DNA of 64,000 nt from Tetranychus cinnabarinus (taxonomy: Eukaryota > Arthropoda > Arachnida > Trombidiformes > Tetranychidae), in the NCBI GenBank assembly GCA_022266195.1, contig WHVY01000002.1, positions 77,001 through 141,000 on the forward strand, in the 5' to 3' direction. A program made the translations under genes and the position numbers. The notes beneath the pieces were generated by a model, which saw nothing but the letters and a program-made list of their open reading frames with translations, searched no databases and was not told the origin of the DNA. Positions 44,987 through 54,581 of the stretch are shown one piece after another; position 1 is the stretch's first letter, and each line of letters begins with the position of its first letter.

Positions 44987-46830
44987 ATGTCGACAATCAT
45001 TAAATCTGACGATGATTGCTACTTTTTTTTCAACGCAACGTGTACCAAAGGCGAAGCTTGTCCTTACCGGCATTCCGACGCTGCTTATGGATCAGATGTT
45101 GTTTGTAGCTTCTGGAGAGAAGGAAAGTGTATTAAAGGTGCTAGTTGTAAATATCGTCATATGGAGATACGTAAACAGCGTGGCAAAGTCGAATGTTTCT
45201 TTGAAAGGCAACCCGGTGGATGTAAGAAGCCACATTGTCCTTTTCTCCATAAATCTCCTCTTAAAGCAACAAATGAAGATGGTTCGGAACTCGTTAGTGA
45301 ATCTGGTGGGTAATCATTAAATTATCTTATTAACATTTTGTCTAATTTATTCTCATTTATTCTCTTCCATTGTTTTTTTTCCTGGTTTTAGCTGACATTC
45401 ATTCGGCTCCTAGTGATAATCTTACTTCTATTAAAAGTTCACCTTTCCAACCAGACCAGGAATTTAAAGGTGAAGGAGATATATCTACTACACTTTTGTC
45501 AAACATTAACGAAAATTTGAAATCCTGTGTTTCTCCACCATTTTCACCTACCTCTAAACAACCTGGTTCACCGTCATCAACTGCAGCAACAATTGGCTCT
45601 GAACCAGTATCATTCAACATTGATATAGCAGAAGAGTCAGAAAACGAACCTGAAGAAGTTGGTAGCCTCGAGAAGAAACCTATAAAATTAACTGCCTCTA
45701 ATAACCAATCTGGAAAAAATTTCGGTGTCAAGACTTTAGAGCAAATTAGGATGGAAAAGGTATTCAAATCAAATGATGTGAATAAAGAGTCACCACCTGA
45801 ACCTCCAAATACATCTAGTAAAGTGTCTAGGATTAAATTAAAGAGAAAAACGCTTAATACGACCAATAACGTTAACACAACAAACGATGGTTCATCAGGA
45901 TTAAATGAAAACGAAAGTAAACCCGGTAGCCTTGGATTCGGCGTCAAATCTCTTGAAGAGATACGTAGAGAAAAGGAACAAGCTCGACAAACGCCAGAAC
46001 AGATCCCAACTGAGAATGAGGGTAGCAATGTTATGCCCAAGAAAATAATTAAGATAAAAAGGACACATTTAGGAACGAGTAAACCGGAAGAACCTCCATC
46101 AAAGATAGTTAAGCTTCGGAAGCCTGTTTCTGAAGAAAGCACTATAGCTTCCAAACCTGTAACCAAATATAATTTAATTCCGTCAACGGATAATCCTGCT
46201 AAAGTACAATCATCAGAAAACTCTACGCAACTACTCCAATCTAAAACACTGTCAACAACTCCTTTATCTATCAAACCTACGACACCAATGCCATCACCGC
46301 CAAAACTAGGAACGGCTGCATCCCCGGTAGCATCATCACTTGTGTCTTCAACTCCTATAGCAGCGGTTTCACCGCAGAAACAATCTCAACCCAATAGAGT
46401 ATCTATCAAACCAGAAATTCATAAACTTAAAAAAAGTGTTTCAAAACAACTAAACGAAATTGAAAAATCAAATCTAGGTGGTAAAGGATTAAAGACGCCA
46501 ACACGTGAACAAAAGTCATCTAGTTCAATTAAAAAGCATAACATTATGTCGTCTGCAGTGACGGATATGCCGACACCGAATACACATGAGAGTCAGCCCT
46601 TCAAGAAAAGTAAATTAAGTTCTTCACCTAGCCATGATAAATCAGAATGGAATGAGGAGCTTTGCGAAAAAGCATCAGAAGATGAAGTCAATTTGCTCCA
46701 GAAAGACGAAGATCTTCTTGAAGATGATTTACTCGATGATGAAAACGGGGAAACAGCTCCTGAAGGCGTTAATATCGAAGATGAAGATGATGAATTTTTG
46801 AAAGAGATCGAACATGTTATTAATAGCTAA
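44987..46830 (+). CDS. ZC3H11A: CCCH zinc-finger protein ZC3H11A
   Basis: Two exons (44987-45305 and 45392-46830) give 585 residues. Three CCCH fingers open the protein: CYFFFNATCTKGEACPYRH (11-29), CSFWREGKCIKGASCKYRH and CFFERQPGGCKKPHCPFLH. The rest is disordered, Ser/Pro/Lys-rich, with two copies of the ZC3H11A signature FGVKTLEQIRMEK and FGVKSLEEIRREK, each followed by a basic KIKRK/KIIKIK-type motif. The C-terminus is acidic (LLEDDLLDDENGE... ending EIEHVINS). ZC3H11A associates with the TREX mRNA export complex. The donor is the non-consensus GTGGGT at 45306, forced by phase (the nearby GTAATC would create a stop). Confidence 0.88.
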
Positions 46831-47250
46831 ACTTAATAAATTCTTTCATTTGTACAGTTATTCGCTTTTCTTTAATCTTTAAAAATCAGTCTGCATTCTA
46901 GATACTGCGGTTTCTTGTTCGCCTATGATTTTTGAGAAAAAAAAATCAAATTTAAATTGTAATATATATTAATCAAAATAAATTATGAGGGTAAATTAGC
47001 GAATACCAATGTTTAAATGTATTCAAATTTCAGAAACTTTACAAATGTCAATTCAGAGAAAGCAATCTAATTTTCCATTGAGTTAAAAATAATTTCTTCT
47101 CTAATATGTTGACTCTTCTTGCTTTTCACATGTTTTCAAGTCAACATTATGTTGGTGTGTTTACAGAAACTGTCTTGAAGAAACCTAATAGTTCTTATTA
47201 ATATTTATCCAAATTTCTAACCAAAATTCTCATTTAATGAATACATAGCA
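46831..47250. other. Intergenic region, nothing recognised
   Basis: 420 bp between two plus-strand genes; AT-rich with an AATAAATTATG near 46977. No motif assigned. Confidence 0.4.
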
Positions 47251-47883
47251 ATGAAAATAGTTAAATTACACGAGTTTCCTTCATTAATGGATGATTGCTG
47301 TGCTTTGTTAAATCAAGAATGGCCTCGAAGCAAAGCAGCTCGTCTTCATTCTTTATCCAAATCAAAAGATTCCTATCCAATGTGTTTGTGTTTACTTGAT
47401 GATGTCGGTGATGGTGGAGATGACATGAATACAAATGCTGCAAACCCAAGGGGTAAATTGATTGGCCATGTTAAGGTGAGTCGTGGTAACACTGATGGCG
47501 AAGCATACATTGAAAGTTTGATCATAGATAAGTCAAGACGAGGGCAAGGTGTGGGTCGAAAGTTCATGTCATCAATTGAAAAATTACTTGAATCTTATGG
47601 TTTTTCGTCAATCTCATTGCATACCATCGATGCTTCCTCCTTTTATCAAAAGCTTGGGTACATCATCGTTGAAACCATTGAAGCTTTAGGACCAGCTAAT
47701 CAATCTATTGCTACCAGCCAATCTGCTGCAAAAACTCATGGTAAACCTAATATTTCAGAGGAAGCCTCATCATCAGCCGTTCCTGTCTTTCCACCACCAC
47801 CTCCACTACCACTAGGATTACCATTGATTAGTAGACCTTTAATAAAACAAGAGAAAATTGTAATGAAGAAAACATTGAGATGA
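47251..47883 (+). CDS. NAA80: Actin N-terminal acetyltransferase NAA80 (NAT6)
   Basis: Intronless, 210 residues. A GNAT fold is clear: GKLIGHVKVSRG, EAYIESLIIDKSRRGQGVG with the acetyl-CoA loop RRGQGVG at 96-102, and the C-terminal SSFYQKLGYIIVE. The NAA80-specific feature is the proline run FPPPPPLPLGLP near residues 178-190, which in the human enzyme recruits profilin-actin. NAA80 acetylates the processed acidic N-terminus of actin. LHEFPSLMDDCCALLNQEWP at the start also fits the family. No other GNAT subfamily has this combination. The gene is compact, with no intron. Confidence 0.9.
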   Translation: MKIVKLHEFPSLMDDCCALLNQEWPRSKAARLHSLSKSKDSYPMCLCLLDDVGDGGDDMNTNAANPRGKLIGHVKVSRGNTDGEAYIESLIIDKSRRGQGVGRKFMSSIEKLLESYGFSSISLHTIDASSFYQKLGYIIVETIEALGPANQSIATSQSAAKTHGKPNISEEASSSAVPVFPPPPPLPLGLPLISRPLIKQEKIVMKKTLR

Positions 47884-49232
47884 ATATAAATGATCAGCTG
47901 TTAATACTCAAACCCTTTAATAAGCATTATTCTTACAGGATTAGCGGCTAGATAATCATTTTGGTTAATTCAAGATTAAAAATCCTATGAATTAATAGTA
48001 ACCAATTTTTATTTAATTAAAATTATTCTTTGCCCTATTTTTGTGAAATCTGAGAAATTTTTGTATGATTAAATAGATCTACGTTTCGATCAATTATCAA
48101 CTATAATAAGTCGGCAACAAGAAGCAACATTTCAGCTAAAAATGAAGTTTATTAATAATTTTTAATAAAAGCTAAAAACCTTCGAATTATTAAGTTCACT
48201 TCTTTGGAAGAAACTATCTTTAACTATTTGATGCAATCGAAAACTTGTGTCTCTTGAGCTTACTCATCATCAATATAATTAAATCATTGTATTGAGTTAA
48301 AATGGCTCTATTGACATTTTGAGCAGAGATAATTTGCTCATAATTGAAAGATTTGTATTCAAATTTTACTCATTATTTTTTTGCAGCTCGCATGAAATTT
48401 TGAGTTCACCCGCTAAGTCTGAAATATAGTTTGAAGGGCACTAATAAAGGAGCCTTTAGATTTGTATTTTAAAACATTTATCTCGCCCACCTAATATTAT
48501 AATTTATTCTGGTGATGAACCTTTCAAATGAAATATCATTCAGTTCAACGAACCAAACATTTTGGTTTGCTTACCATGGAAGCAACAGTTTTTCTTAAAA
48601 GTAAGTTTTTACTTTAAATATTATGGTGTTTTGCATTTCATTTCTTGAAATTTACTTTTGGTATACAAGTTAATAATTAACGTTAACTGACTGATTTGTT
48701 CAAAGTCCAGTCAATTCTGTTTTTGTCTGGCTAACCACTGTACATTGCAACTTTACTATCCACCATCTCAACTTGTTACATCTGTTCCTCATCAAATCGG
48801 ATATAACTTTTTTACTTCACCTATCTTTAACTATTATTTATTTTCCCTTTCAATTACTCCATCAATTAGTAAACATTAGTGCGAATCTAAAAGCAAAAAT
48901 CTCAAGAGTCTGTGCTATTGGTATCTAATAATTATTTTAAGTGACTCCTTCTTTTTTACCAACACCACCGCCAACATCAACAAAACAACATAAACATCCA
49001 CAGAAGATAGCAATAATATTTCCGACTGGTCATACAGATCGATTTTTATACTTTAACTGTTTGCTTTATTTACATCTTTAATCTACTTTGGTGAGAAGAG
49101 TATATGTGATCAATTGCTTTTATACATCAGAAGATCTACCAGGTGATTTCCACTCCTATTTAAGGTATTTTGTGTTATTTACGTTATGCTAATATTTTTC
49201 TATGTTGCTGTTTGTCAGTCATTTCATAGGTG
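47884..49232. other. Intergenic region, nothing recognised
   Basis: 1.35 kb upstream of the PPP1R14 gene. AT-rich with no stable ORF. A non-coding 5' exon of the next gene may lie here because the first coding exon is preceded by an acceptor-like TTTCATAG at 49223-49229. Confidence 0.4.
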
Positions 49233-49829
49233 ATGCATGAATCAAATATAAAAGCTACATCTGGACCTTCAGCAGCCACATCATCTCGATCTGGCGCTAC
49301 ATCAAAAGGATCTTTTCATGTTAATTTCAACATTGATCAAAATGAAATAACTGAAAGAAAACAAAATTATCTCACTGCAAAGTATGGACAACATCAGATG
49401 AATTTGATAAAGAAAAGACTAAGAGTGGAAATGTGGATATGTGAACAGTTACAGGTTCTTTATTCAACAAATGTAAGCTATCTGAAGAAATCTCAGAATT
49501 GTCAGTAATCAAAATATTATTTGTACTCTATAAACAGGATGGATCCGAATCAAATGATGTTGAGATTGATTTGGATGAACTTCTGGACGTGGAAGGAGAT
49601 GACTTGAGACGAGAATGGCTTAAAGTAAATATAAGTTCAATACCAAAAATGTTTTCTAAGCATTGAATCCTTGATTTATCTGCCAAATTTGTTTTGATCT
49701 GCACCTTGTTATTTTTTTATTAACCTTACAATCATATACTTGCAGGCAAGATTGAATGGTGCTAAAAAACCAATGGTTGTGATAGAGAAATTTATCGATG
49801 AAGTTTTGGAGAAAGCAAAGACATTATGA
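49233..49829 (+). CDS. Protein phosphatase 1 inhibitor, PPP1R14 (CPI-17/PHI-1) family
   Basis: Three exons (49233-49472, 49538-49624, 49746-49829) give 136 residues. After a Ser/Thr/Ala-rich disordered leader comes the PHIN domain: YLTAKYGQHQMNLIKKRLR (47-65), VEMWICEQLQVLY, IDLDELLDVEGDD and the C-terminal helix KKPMVVIEKFIDEVLEKA. Thr48 in LTAKY aligns with CPI-17 Thr38, whose phosphorylation makes the protein a potent inhibitor of myosin phosphatase. The loop after KY is about three residues longer than in vertebrate members. The upstream ATG may be preceded by a non-coding exon. Family is clear; which vertebrate paralogue it matches is not. Confidence 0.87.
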
Positions 49830-50184
49830 TGATTGATTGTCTCTTACATAATCAAAGTAGTCGTTCTCCAGCCCGGATCAATATTTTTTTGTTCAAATTA
49901 ATGTTAATTCATACTAAAATAATCTAATGTAAAATCATAATATGTACTTGCCTAAATAACCAATTTGTCCATCGAGAAAAATATACTTAATATAACCGTG
50001 TCAAACTTCAAAAATAACTTTCAATTACAATAAAATAATTATTATTGCAGATTATTCGTACCATGAACCAACGTCTTTCGTTTATTTGATTACAATTCAG
50101 GAGAAAAGAAACGGTCTTTTTACTGCAATTGATTAATTGATATTTTAGTAATATGACTCAAGCTGTTACATATTGATTTAACCA
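49830..50184. other. Intergenic region left of the palindrome
   Basis: 355 bp between the PPP1R14 stop and the point where AATF similarity begins. AT-rich; no homology to the rest of AATF is seen here, so the duplication break lies near 50185. Confidence 0.45.
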
Positions 50185-50448
50185 GAGCTCATTGTTAGTG
50201 AGCGCGAATCAGTAGACTCAGTTGATCCGATATTCTTAAGTAGACAATGGTTAGAAGTTCAAAAACTACGGAAAAAAATGAAACGAAAAATTGATACTAG
50301 AGCATCGAAAGGACGTAGAATAAGGTATAAAGTTCATCAACCATTAATTAGTTTCATGGCTCCAATTGAGGATGGAAATTATGAAGACTCTGCTAAAGAT
50401 AAATTATTTGCTTCCTTATTTGCTCAAAGAAAAGTCCAAGAAACATGA
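50185..50448 (+). pseudogene. Truncated AATF copy (C-terminal about 85 codons)
   Basis: The plus strand reads ELIVSERESVDSVDPIFLS and then continues identically to the AATF C-terminus, ending QRKVQET and TGA at 50446-50448. The intact gene on the right has QLIESKTSVDSVDPISLS at the same place. There is an in-frame stop just upstream (TAA near 50178) and no AATF-like sequence further left, so the N-terminal two thirds are missing. It is convergent with the left PSMA1 copy, as the real pair is. Expression is unknown. Confidence 0.85.
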
Positions 50449-50551
50449 TTATGTTAAACATATGAAGAGTGTTATTTTGTCCAATAAAAAATTTTGTTGA
50501 GAAAGTGATTTGAATACATATTTATTTTAATTACAAAAAGTAAGATACGTA

Positions 50552-51504
50552 TTAATCGACAGCCATTGAATCATCAGCAACTGTAGGATCAGCAGGACGT
50601 GGTTCTCCCGGTTGAGCATCCATTCCTTCTGGTGCATCAGCTTGACCTCCAGCTTCTCCACCACCACTTGGATCACTAGTTCCAGCTCCTCGGCCTTTCT
50701 TTTCAGCCTCAGATAGTAAATCAAGCCATTGAGTAACTTTCTCATCATCATAAACATTAAAATCTTGTCCTTTACCAACAATAGCGATAGAAACATTTCT
50801 AACATTTAACTCTAAATCATTAGGTAAACATTCACGTAAGGCTAGTAATCCATGGCGTATGAGCTCATTCAAATTTGATTCAGCAAACTTTTCTAAATTT
50901 TTCTCTAAGTAAGTGCGTGAAGATTGTGATCGTGCTCCAATAGCCATAGCTTTACAATCAAAATAATTTGCAGAAGGACAAGTTTGATGAATATGTGGTC
51001 CACTATCATCATAGCCAGCAATCAACAAACCAACACCATATGGACGTCTATCGTACCTTTGGGTTGAACTTTGCATCTTATTTCCCAAGATTTCAACTAA
51101 AAGAGATGGATAAATAAATAAATGAGAAAAATCATCAATTGTCATACACCATATAATAATCGATTAACCGTTAACTAACCTAATCTCTTAATTGGCAAAC
51201 AAGTTTCATGGGAATATCGTTCATTGATACATTCATTTCTCATAAATCTTGACAAAACCCGTGCATCAGCTGTTAAACCGGCAATTGATATTCCGACATG
51301 ATTGTCAATTGGAATAATCTTTTTTTGATGAGCACTTAATTCGGATGTGCTTCGTTTAAGTGCCAATAGTATAGCATGAGTTGAATTCTTCAATCCGATT
51401 GTAGCAGATCCTTGTTTAACAGCTTCCATTGCATATTCGACTTGATGAAGCCTTCCTTGTGGAGACCAAGTAGTAACATCATTGTCATACTGATTACGGA
51501 ACAT
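50552..51504 (-). CDS. PSMA1: Proteasome subunit alpha type-1, copy 1 (left arm)
   Basis: Exons 51180-51504 and 50552-51096 on the minus strand encode 289 residues, identical to the right-arm copy. The alpha-subunit N-terminal signature is complete: YDNDVTTWSPQGRLHQVEYA (6-25), then AGLTADARVLSRF and RRPYGVGLLIAGYDD. The C-terminus is extended compared with the 263-residue human protein by a Gly/Pro/Asp-rich tail (GTSDPSGGGEAGGQADAPEG...) after EAEKKGRG. PSMA1 (alpha6 in the systematic naming) sits in the outer ring of the 20S core and gates substrate entry. Promoter sequence differs from copy 2 except for a conserved 42-bp block at 51603-51644. Likely functional, because the frame is intact. 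Confidence 0.95.
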
Positions 51505-51602
51505 TTTTTCCTAGATTAATGATGAAAACTTGGTAATAAACAATTAATTTAGAGAATAAAAAATGTTACACAACACAGAATGAAATTTGTTTACTCACTA
51601 AT

Positions 51603-51644
51603 CAGCCGGAGATTTTTCTGAAATTTATCATCAGATGGCAACGC
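51603..51644 (-). promoter_or_regulatory. Conserved promoter block, PSMA1 copy 1
   Basis: The block runs from CAGCCGG to CAGATGGCAACGC and matches its mirror at 51898-51939 at 38 of 42 positions, although the flanks do not align. It contains an ETS-like GCCGGA and a YY1-like GATGGC. A strong functional constraint on both copies, or a patch of conversion, would explain this. Confidence 0.55.
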
Positions 51645-51897
51645 TAACTGATAATAAATATTTTTAAAATATTTAGAAAACAAGCGCTTAATTCAAATTG
51701 ACATTATTCTTCAGCAGATTTAAAGTCAGTTTAATTACGTTTAGAGTTTAATTTTATCTGAATATACATTTATTTTAATAAATAGTAATTAATTTGTTTA
51801 GTGAAGATGAGAATTTAAGTTTGCTAAACATGTTTAAGATATAATTTGAAGATTGCGCTTGTTTTTTCAATATTTTAAGAATATTCTAGCCTAGCTG

Positions 51898-51939
51898 GCG
51901 TTGCCATCTGAAGGTAAATTTTAGAAAAATTTCCGGCTG
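51898..51939 (+). promoter_or_regulatory. Conserved promoter block, PSMA1 copy 2
   Basis: Reverse-complement partner of 51603-51644, from GCGTTGCCATCTG to TTTCCGGCTG. The two blocks sit at slightly different distances from their ATGs (99 and 118 bp), so insertions or deletions have happened on either side while the block itself was kept. Confidence 0.55.
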
Positions 51940-52056
51940 CTGAATGAATTAACAGATTTATTTGTGCTGCTAAACTTAACTTTTTGTGTCTTCAAATTAA
52001 ATCATTCTAATTCCGATTTTGTTATTACCAAGTTTTCATCATTAATCTAGGAAAAA

Positions 52057-53009
52057 ATGTTCCGTAATCAGTATGACAATGATGTTACTACTTGGTCTCC
52101 ACAAGGAAGGCTTCATCAAGTCGAATATGCAATGGAAGCTGTTAAACAAGGATCTGCTACAATCGGATTGAAGAATTCAACTCATGCTATACTATTGGCA
52201 CTTAAACGAAGCACATCCGAATTAAGTGCTCATCAAAAAAAGATTATTCCAATTGACAATCATGTCGGAATATCAATTGCCGGTTTAACAGCTGATGCAC
52301 GGGTTTTGTCAAGATTTATGAGAAATGAATGTATCAATGAACGATATTCCCATGAAACTTGTTTGCCAATTAAGAGATTAGGTTAGTTAACGGTTAATCG
52401 ATTATTATATGGTGTATGACAATTGATGATTTTTCTCATTTATTTATTTATCCATCTCTTTTAGTTGAAATCTTGGGAAATAAGATGCAAAGTTCAACCC
52501 AAAGGTACGATAGACGTCCATATGGTGTTGGTTTGTTGATTGCTGGCTATGATGATAGTGGACCACATATTCATCAAACTTGTCCTTCTGCAAATTATTT
52601 TGATTGTAAAGCTATGGCTATTGGAGCACGATCACAATCTTCACGCACTTACTTAGAGAAAAATTTAGAAAAGTTTGCTGAATCAAATTTGAATGAGCTC
52701 ATACGCCATGGATTACTAGCCTTACGTGAATGTTTACCTAATGATTTAGAGTTAAATGTTAGAAATGTTTCTATCGCTATTGTTGGTAAAGGACAAGATT
52801 TTAATGTTTATGATGATGAGAAAGTTACTCAATGGCTTGATTTACTATCTGAGGCTGAAAAGAAAGGCCGAGGAGCTGGAACTAGTGATCCAAGTGGTGG
52901 TGGAGAAGCTGGAGGTCAAGCTGATGCACCAGAAGGAATGGATGCTCAACCGGGAGAACCACGTCCTGCTGATCCTACAGTTGCTGATGATTCAATGGCT
53001 GTCGATTAA
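52057..53009 (+). CDS. PSMA1: Proteasome subunit alpha type-1, copy 2 (right arm)
   Basis: Exons 52057-52381 and 52465-53009 encode the same 289 residues as copy 1 with no nucleotide difference seen, including the intron. This copy lies next to the intact AATF gene in a convergent pair with 103 bp between stop codons, which is presumably the ancestral arrangement. The protein is a 20S proteasome alpha-ring subunit: N-terminal YDNDVTTWSPQGRLHQVEYA, PSANYFDCKAMAIGARSQS, and the acidic C-terminal tail ending DDSMAVD. Alpha subunits are not catalytic. Two intact identical copies may raise dosage. Confidence 0.96.
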
Positions 53010-53112
53010 TACGTATCTTACTTTTTGTAATTAAAATAAATATGTATTCAAATCACTTTCTCAACAAAATTTTTTATTGGACAAAATAACACTCTTCATA
53101 TGTTTAACATAA

Positions 53113-54066
53113 TCATGTTTCTTGGACTTTTCTTTGAGCAAATAAGGAAGCAAATAATTTATCTTTAGCAGAGTCTTCATAATTTCCATCCTCAATTGGA
53201 GCCATGAAACTAATTAATGGTTGATGAACTTTATACCTTATTCTACGTCCTTTCGATGCTCTAGTATCAATTTTTCGTTTCATTTTTTTCCGTAGTTTTT
53301 GAACTTCTAACCATTGTCTACTTAAGGATATCGGATCAACAGAGTCTACTGATGTTTTACTTTCAATTAGTTGTCTCAATAACTGTCCATAGAAATCGTC
53401 ATCATCAAATATTTCACTATCAATCACTTCTTGTTGATTTTTACCAGATTCGGGTTCATCAATTTCTTTATCAGCTGATTCTTCTTTACCAATTATTGTA
53501 TACCCAGAGCGTTTCATTCTTGTCTTTTTGAGCAGTCTTTCACGATCACTAAGTATGTGGCTTATATTCTTAATGATCTCAGTTTCCTCTTCTGCGGCTT
53601 TCGAGTCGGATTTCGTAGCATAATTCGTTTTTTGCCACCACTCATTCATTATGGGATTAATGTCTGATATCAGCTTCTTGTAATCAGCATCTAATCGTTC
53701 TTCTACATCGTCATTCTCAACGGGGCTTTCCTGTGTCTTCAATAGATGTTGGAGATTATAGAAAGTTTCTAACAATTTTTTTTCTTCCTCCAAAGCTCGA
53801 GTTTTCGCAGCTCCTAAAACATCTTCATCAGCATCTGAAAACTTATCAAAAATATCGTGTTGAGGTAATTTGTTTAAATTTATCAAAGCTTTCTGCAATT
53901 TAATTCTGCAATTGATGAGCATATCAAATACGACCAACTGATTTTTGACTGCCAATGCTTGAGCACGATTCTTCTCCTCTTCGTTATCTCCAATGTCACT
54001 TCCACTTCCATTATCATCTTCCTCTATTTCTGATTCGTCTTCAATATACTCTTCATTGTCATCCAT
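53113..54066 (-). CDS. AATF: AATF / Che-1 (Bfr2 family) ribosome biogenesis factor
   Basis: Intronless on the minus strand, 317 residues from MDDNEEY (54066); the longer frame starts with a non-ATG codon. An acidic leader is followed by the AATF domain (LQKALINLNKLPQHDIFDKF) and the C-terminal TRAUB domain (DDDFYGQLLRQLIESK, SRQWLEVQKLRKKMKRKIDT, ASKGRRIRYKVH, PLISFMAP). AATF with NGDN and NOL10 acts in 40S pre-ribosome maturation in the nucleolus and also as a transcription cofactor. The protein is short (human 560 aa) because the acidic N-terminus is reduced. Its last about 70 codons lie inside the palindrome and are duplicated on the left as a truncated copy. Two YY1-like motifs lie upstream (54242-54249, 54300-54306). 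Confidence 0.92.
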   Translation of the reverse strand: MDDNEEYIEDESEIEEDDNGSGSDIGDNEEEKNRAQALAVKNQLVVFDMLINCRIKLQKALINLNKLPQHDIFDKFSDADEDVLGAAKTRALEEEKKLLETFYNLQHLLKTQESPVENDDVEERLDADYKKLISDINPIMNEWWQKTNYATKSDSKAAEEETEIIKNISHILSDRERLLKKTRMKRSGYTIIGKEESADKEIDEPESGKNQQEVIDSEIFDDDDFYGQLLRQLIESKTSVDSVDPISLSRQWLEVQKLRKKMKRKIDTRASKGRRIRYKVHQPLISFMAPIEDGNYEDSAKDKLFASLFAQRKVQET

Positions 54067-54581
54067 TTTAAAACGAATTAAAAACAATCAAAATAGAAAT
54101 AACACAAAAGATATAATAACTTTTGATACAAATTCGTTAAAGATTGATCACTTGTTTTATTATTGTTTACATGCTTTGGAACATCTGTAAAAGCAATGCT
54201 TTTAAAACAGTCAACTCTCGTTTGATAGTAAAACAATTCACAAGATGGCACTGGTAATGAGAATCTAATGAAAAATAAAATTCGATTTTTCAAGTCGTTA
54301 GATGGCGCAGTGTGACCTTTACGCTTATAACGCCACCTTGTGCCTAAACTCATGTTCCTAAACCAAAGTGATGTGATGTTTACATTTTACTGTAATTGTT
54401 GGTTTGCTTCAGTTGTATTTGACTCTCCGCGTTACAAGAAGCGGTTTATTTGGTATTTTTCAGTTTCATGTCCTTGTATGTTTTCACTTTAATAATCATT
54501 GTGAATGTGTTAAATTCTTAGTAAAATGTCCAAATCGTGTTTATAATCATCGACTATTTGTAAATACTGTAATTTGTAAAC
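54067..54581. promoter_or_regulatory. Divergent promoter AATF / LRR gene, YY1-like motifs
   Basis: 515 bp between the start codons. AAGATGGC at 54242-54249 and TAGATGGCG near 54299-54307 are YY1-like; the first lies about 180 bp upstream of the AATF ATG. They continue the pattern seen at SNX3, hnRNP A/B and PSMA1. No TATA box. Confidence 0.45.

Larger units (their letters stand above)
51505..52056. promoter_or_regulatory. Divergent promoter region between the two PSMA1 copies
   Basis: The 552 bp between the two ATGs form the centre of the palindrome. The 35 bp next to each ATG are identical; the rest is diverged. It must drive both copies outward. No TATA box is evident. Conserved islands across the axis are given separately. 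Confidence 0.6.
50185..53377. repeat. Large palindromic inverted duplication
   Basis: Positions x and 103561-x are complementary. The symmetry axis falls at 51780/51781. Arms 50235-51539 and 52022-53326 (1305 bp each) appear identical in every segment I compared, including PSMA1 exons, its 83-bp intron, the shared 3' intergenic stretch and the last codons of AATF. First mismatches are at 50234/53327 outside and 51540/52021 inside. Beyond these points homology continues but is strongly diverged: outside as AATF codons with substitutions and an indel, inside as islands such as 51603-51644 against 51898-51939. The left arm is the derived copy, since it cuts through AATF. Confidence 0.93.

Noticed and set aside
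45399..46274. 291-codon minus-strand ORF opposite ZC3H11A
   Set aside because: Antisense shadow of the long disordered exon; its composition follows the complement of Ser/Lys codons.
50185..53377. Interpreting the palindrome as a pure assembly artefact
   Set aside because: An artefact would give mirror identity up to the ends. The centre and outer edge are homologous but diverged, which needs two real ancient copies. Long reads remain the decisive test.
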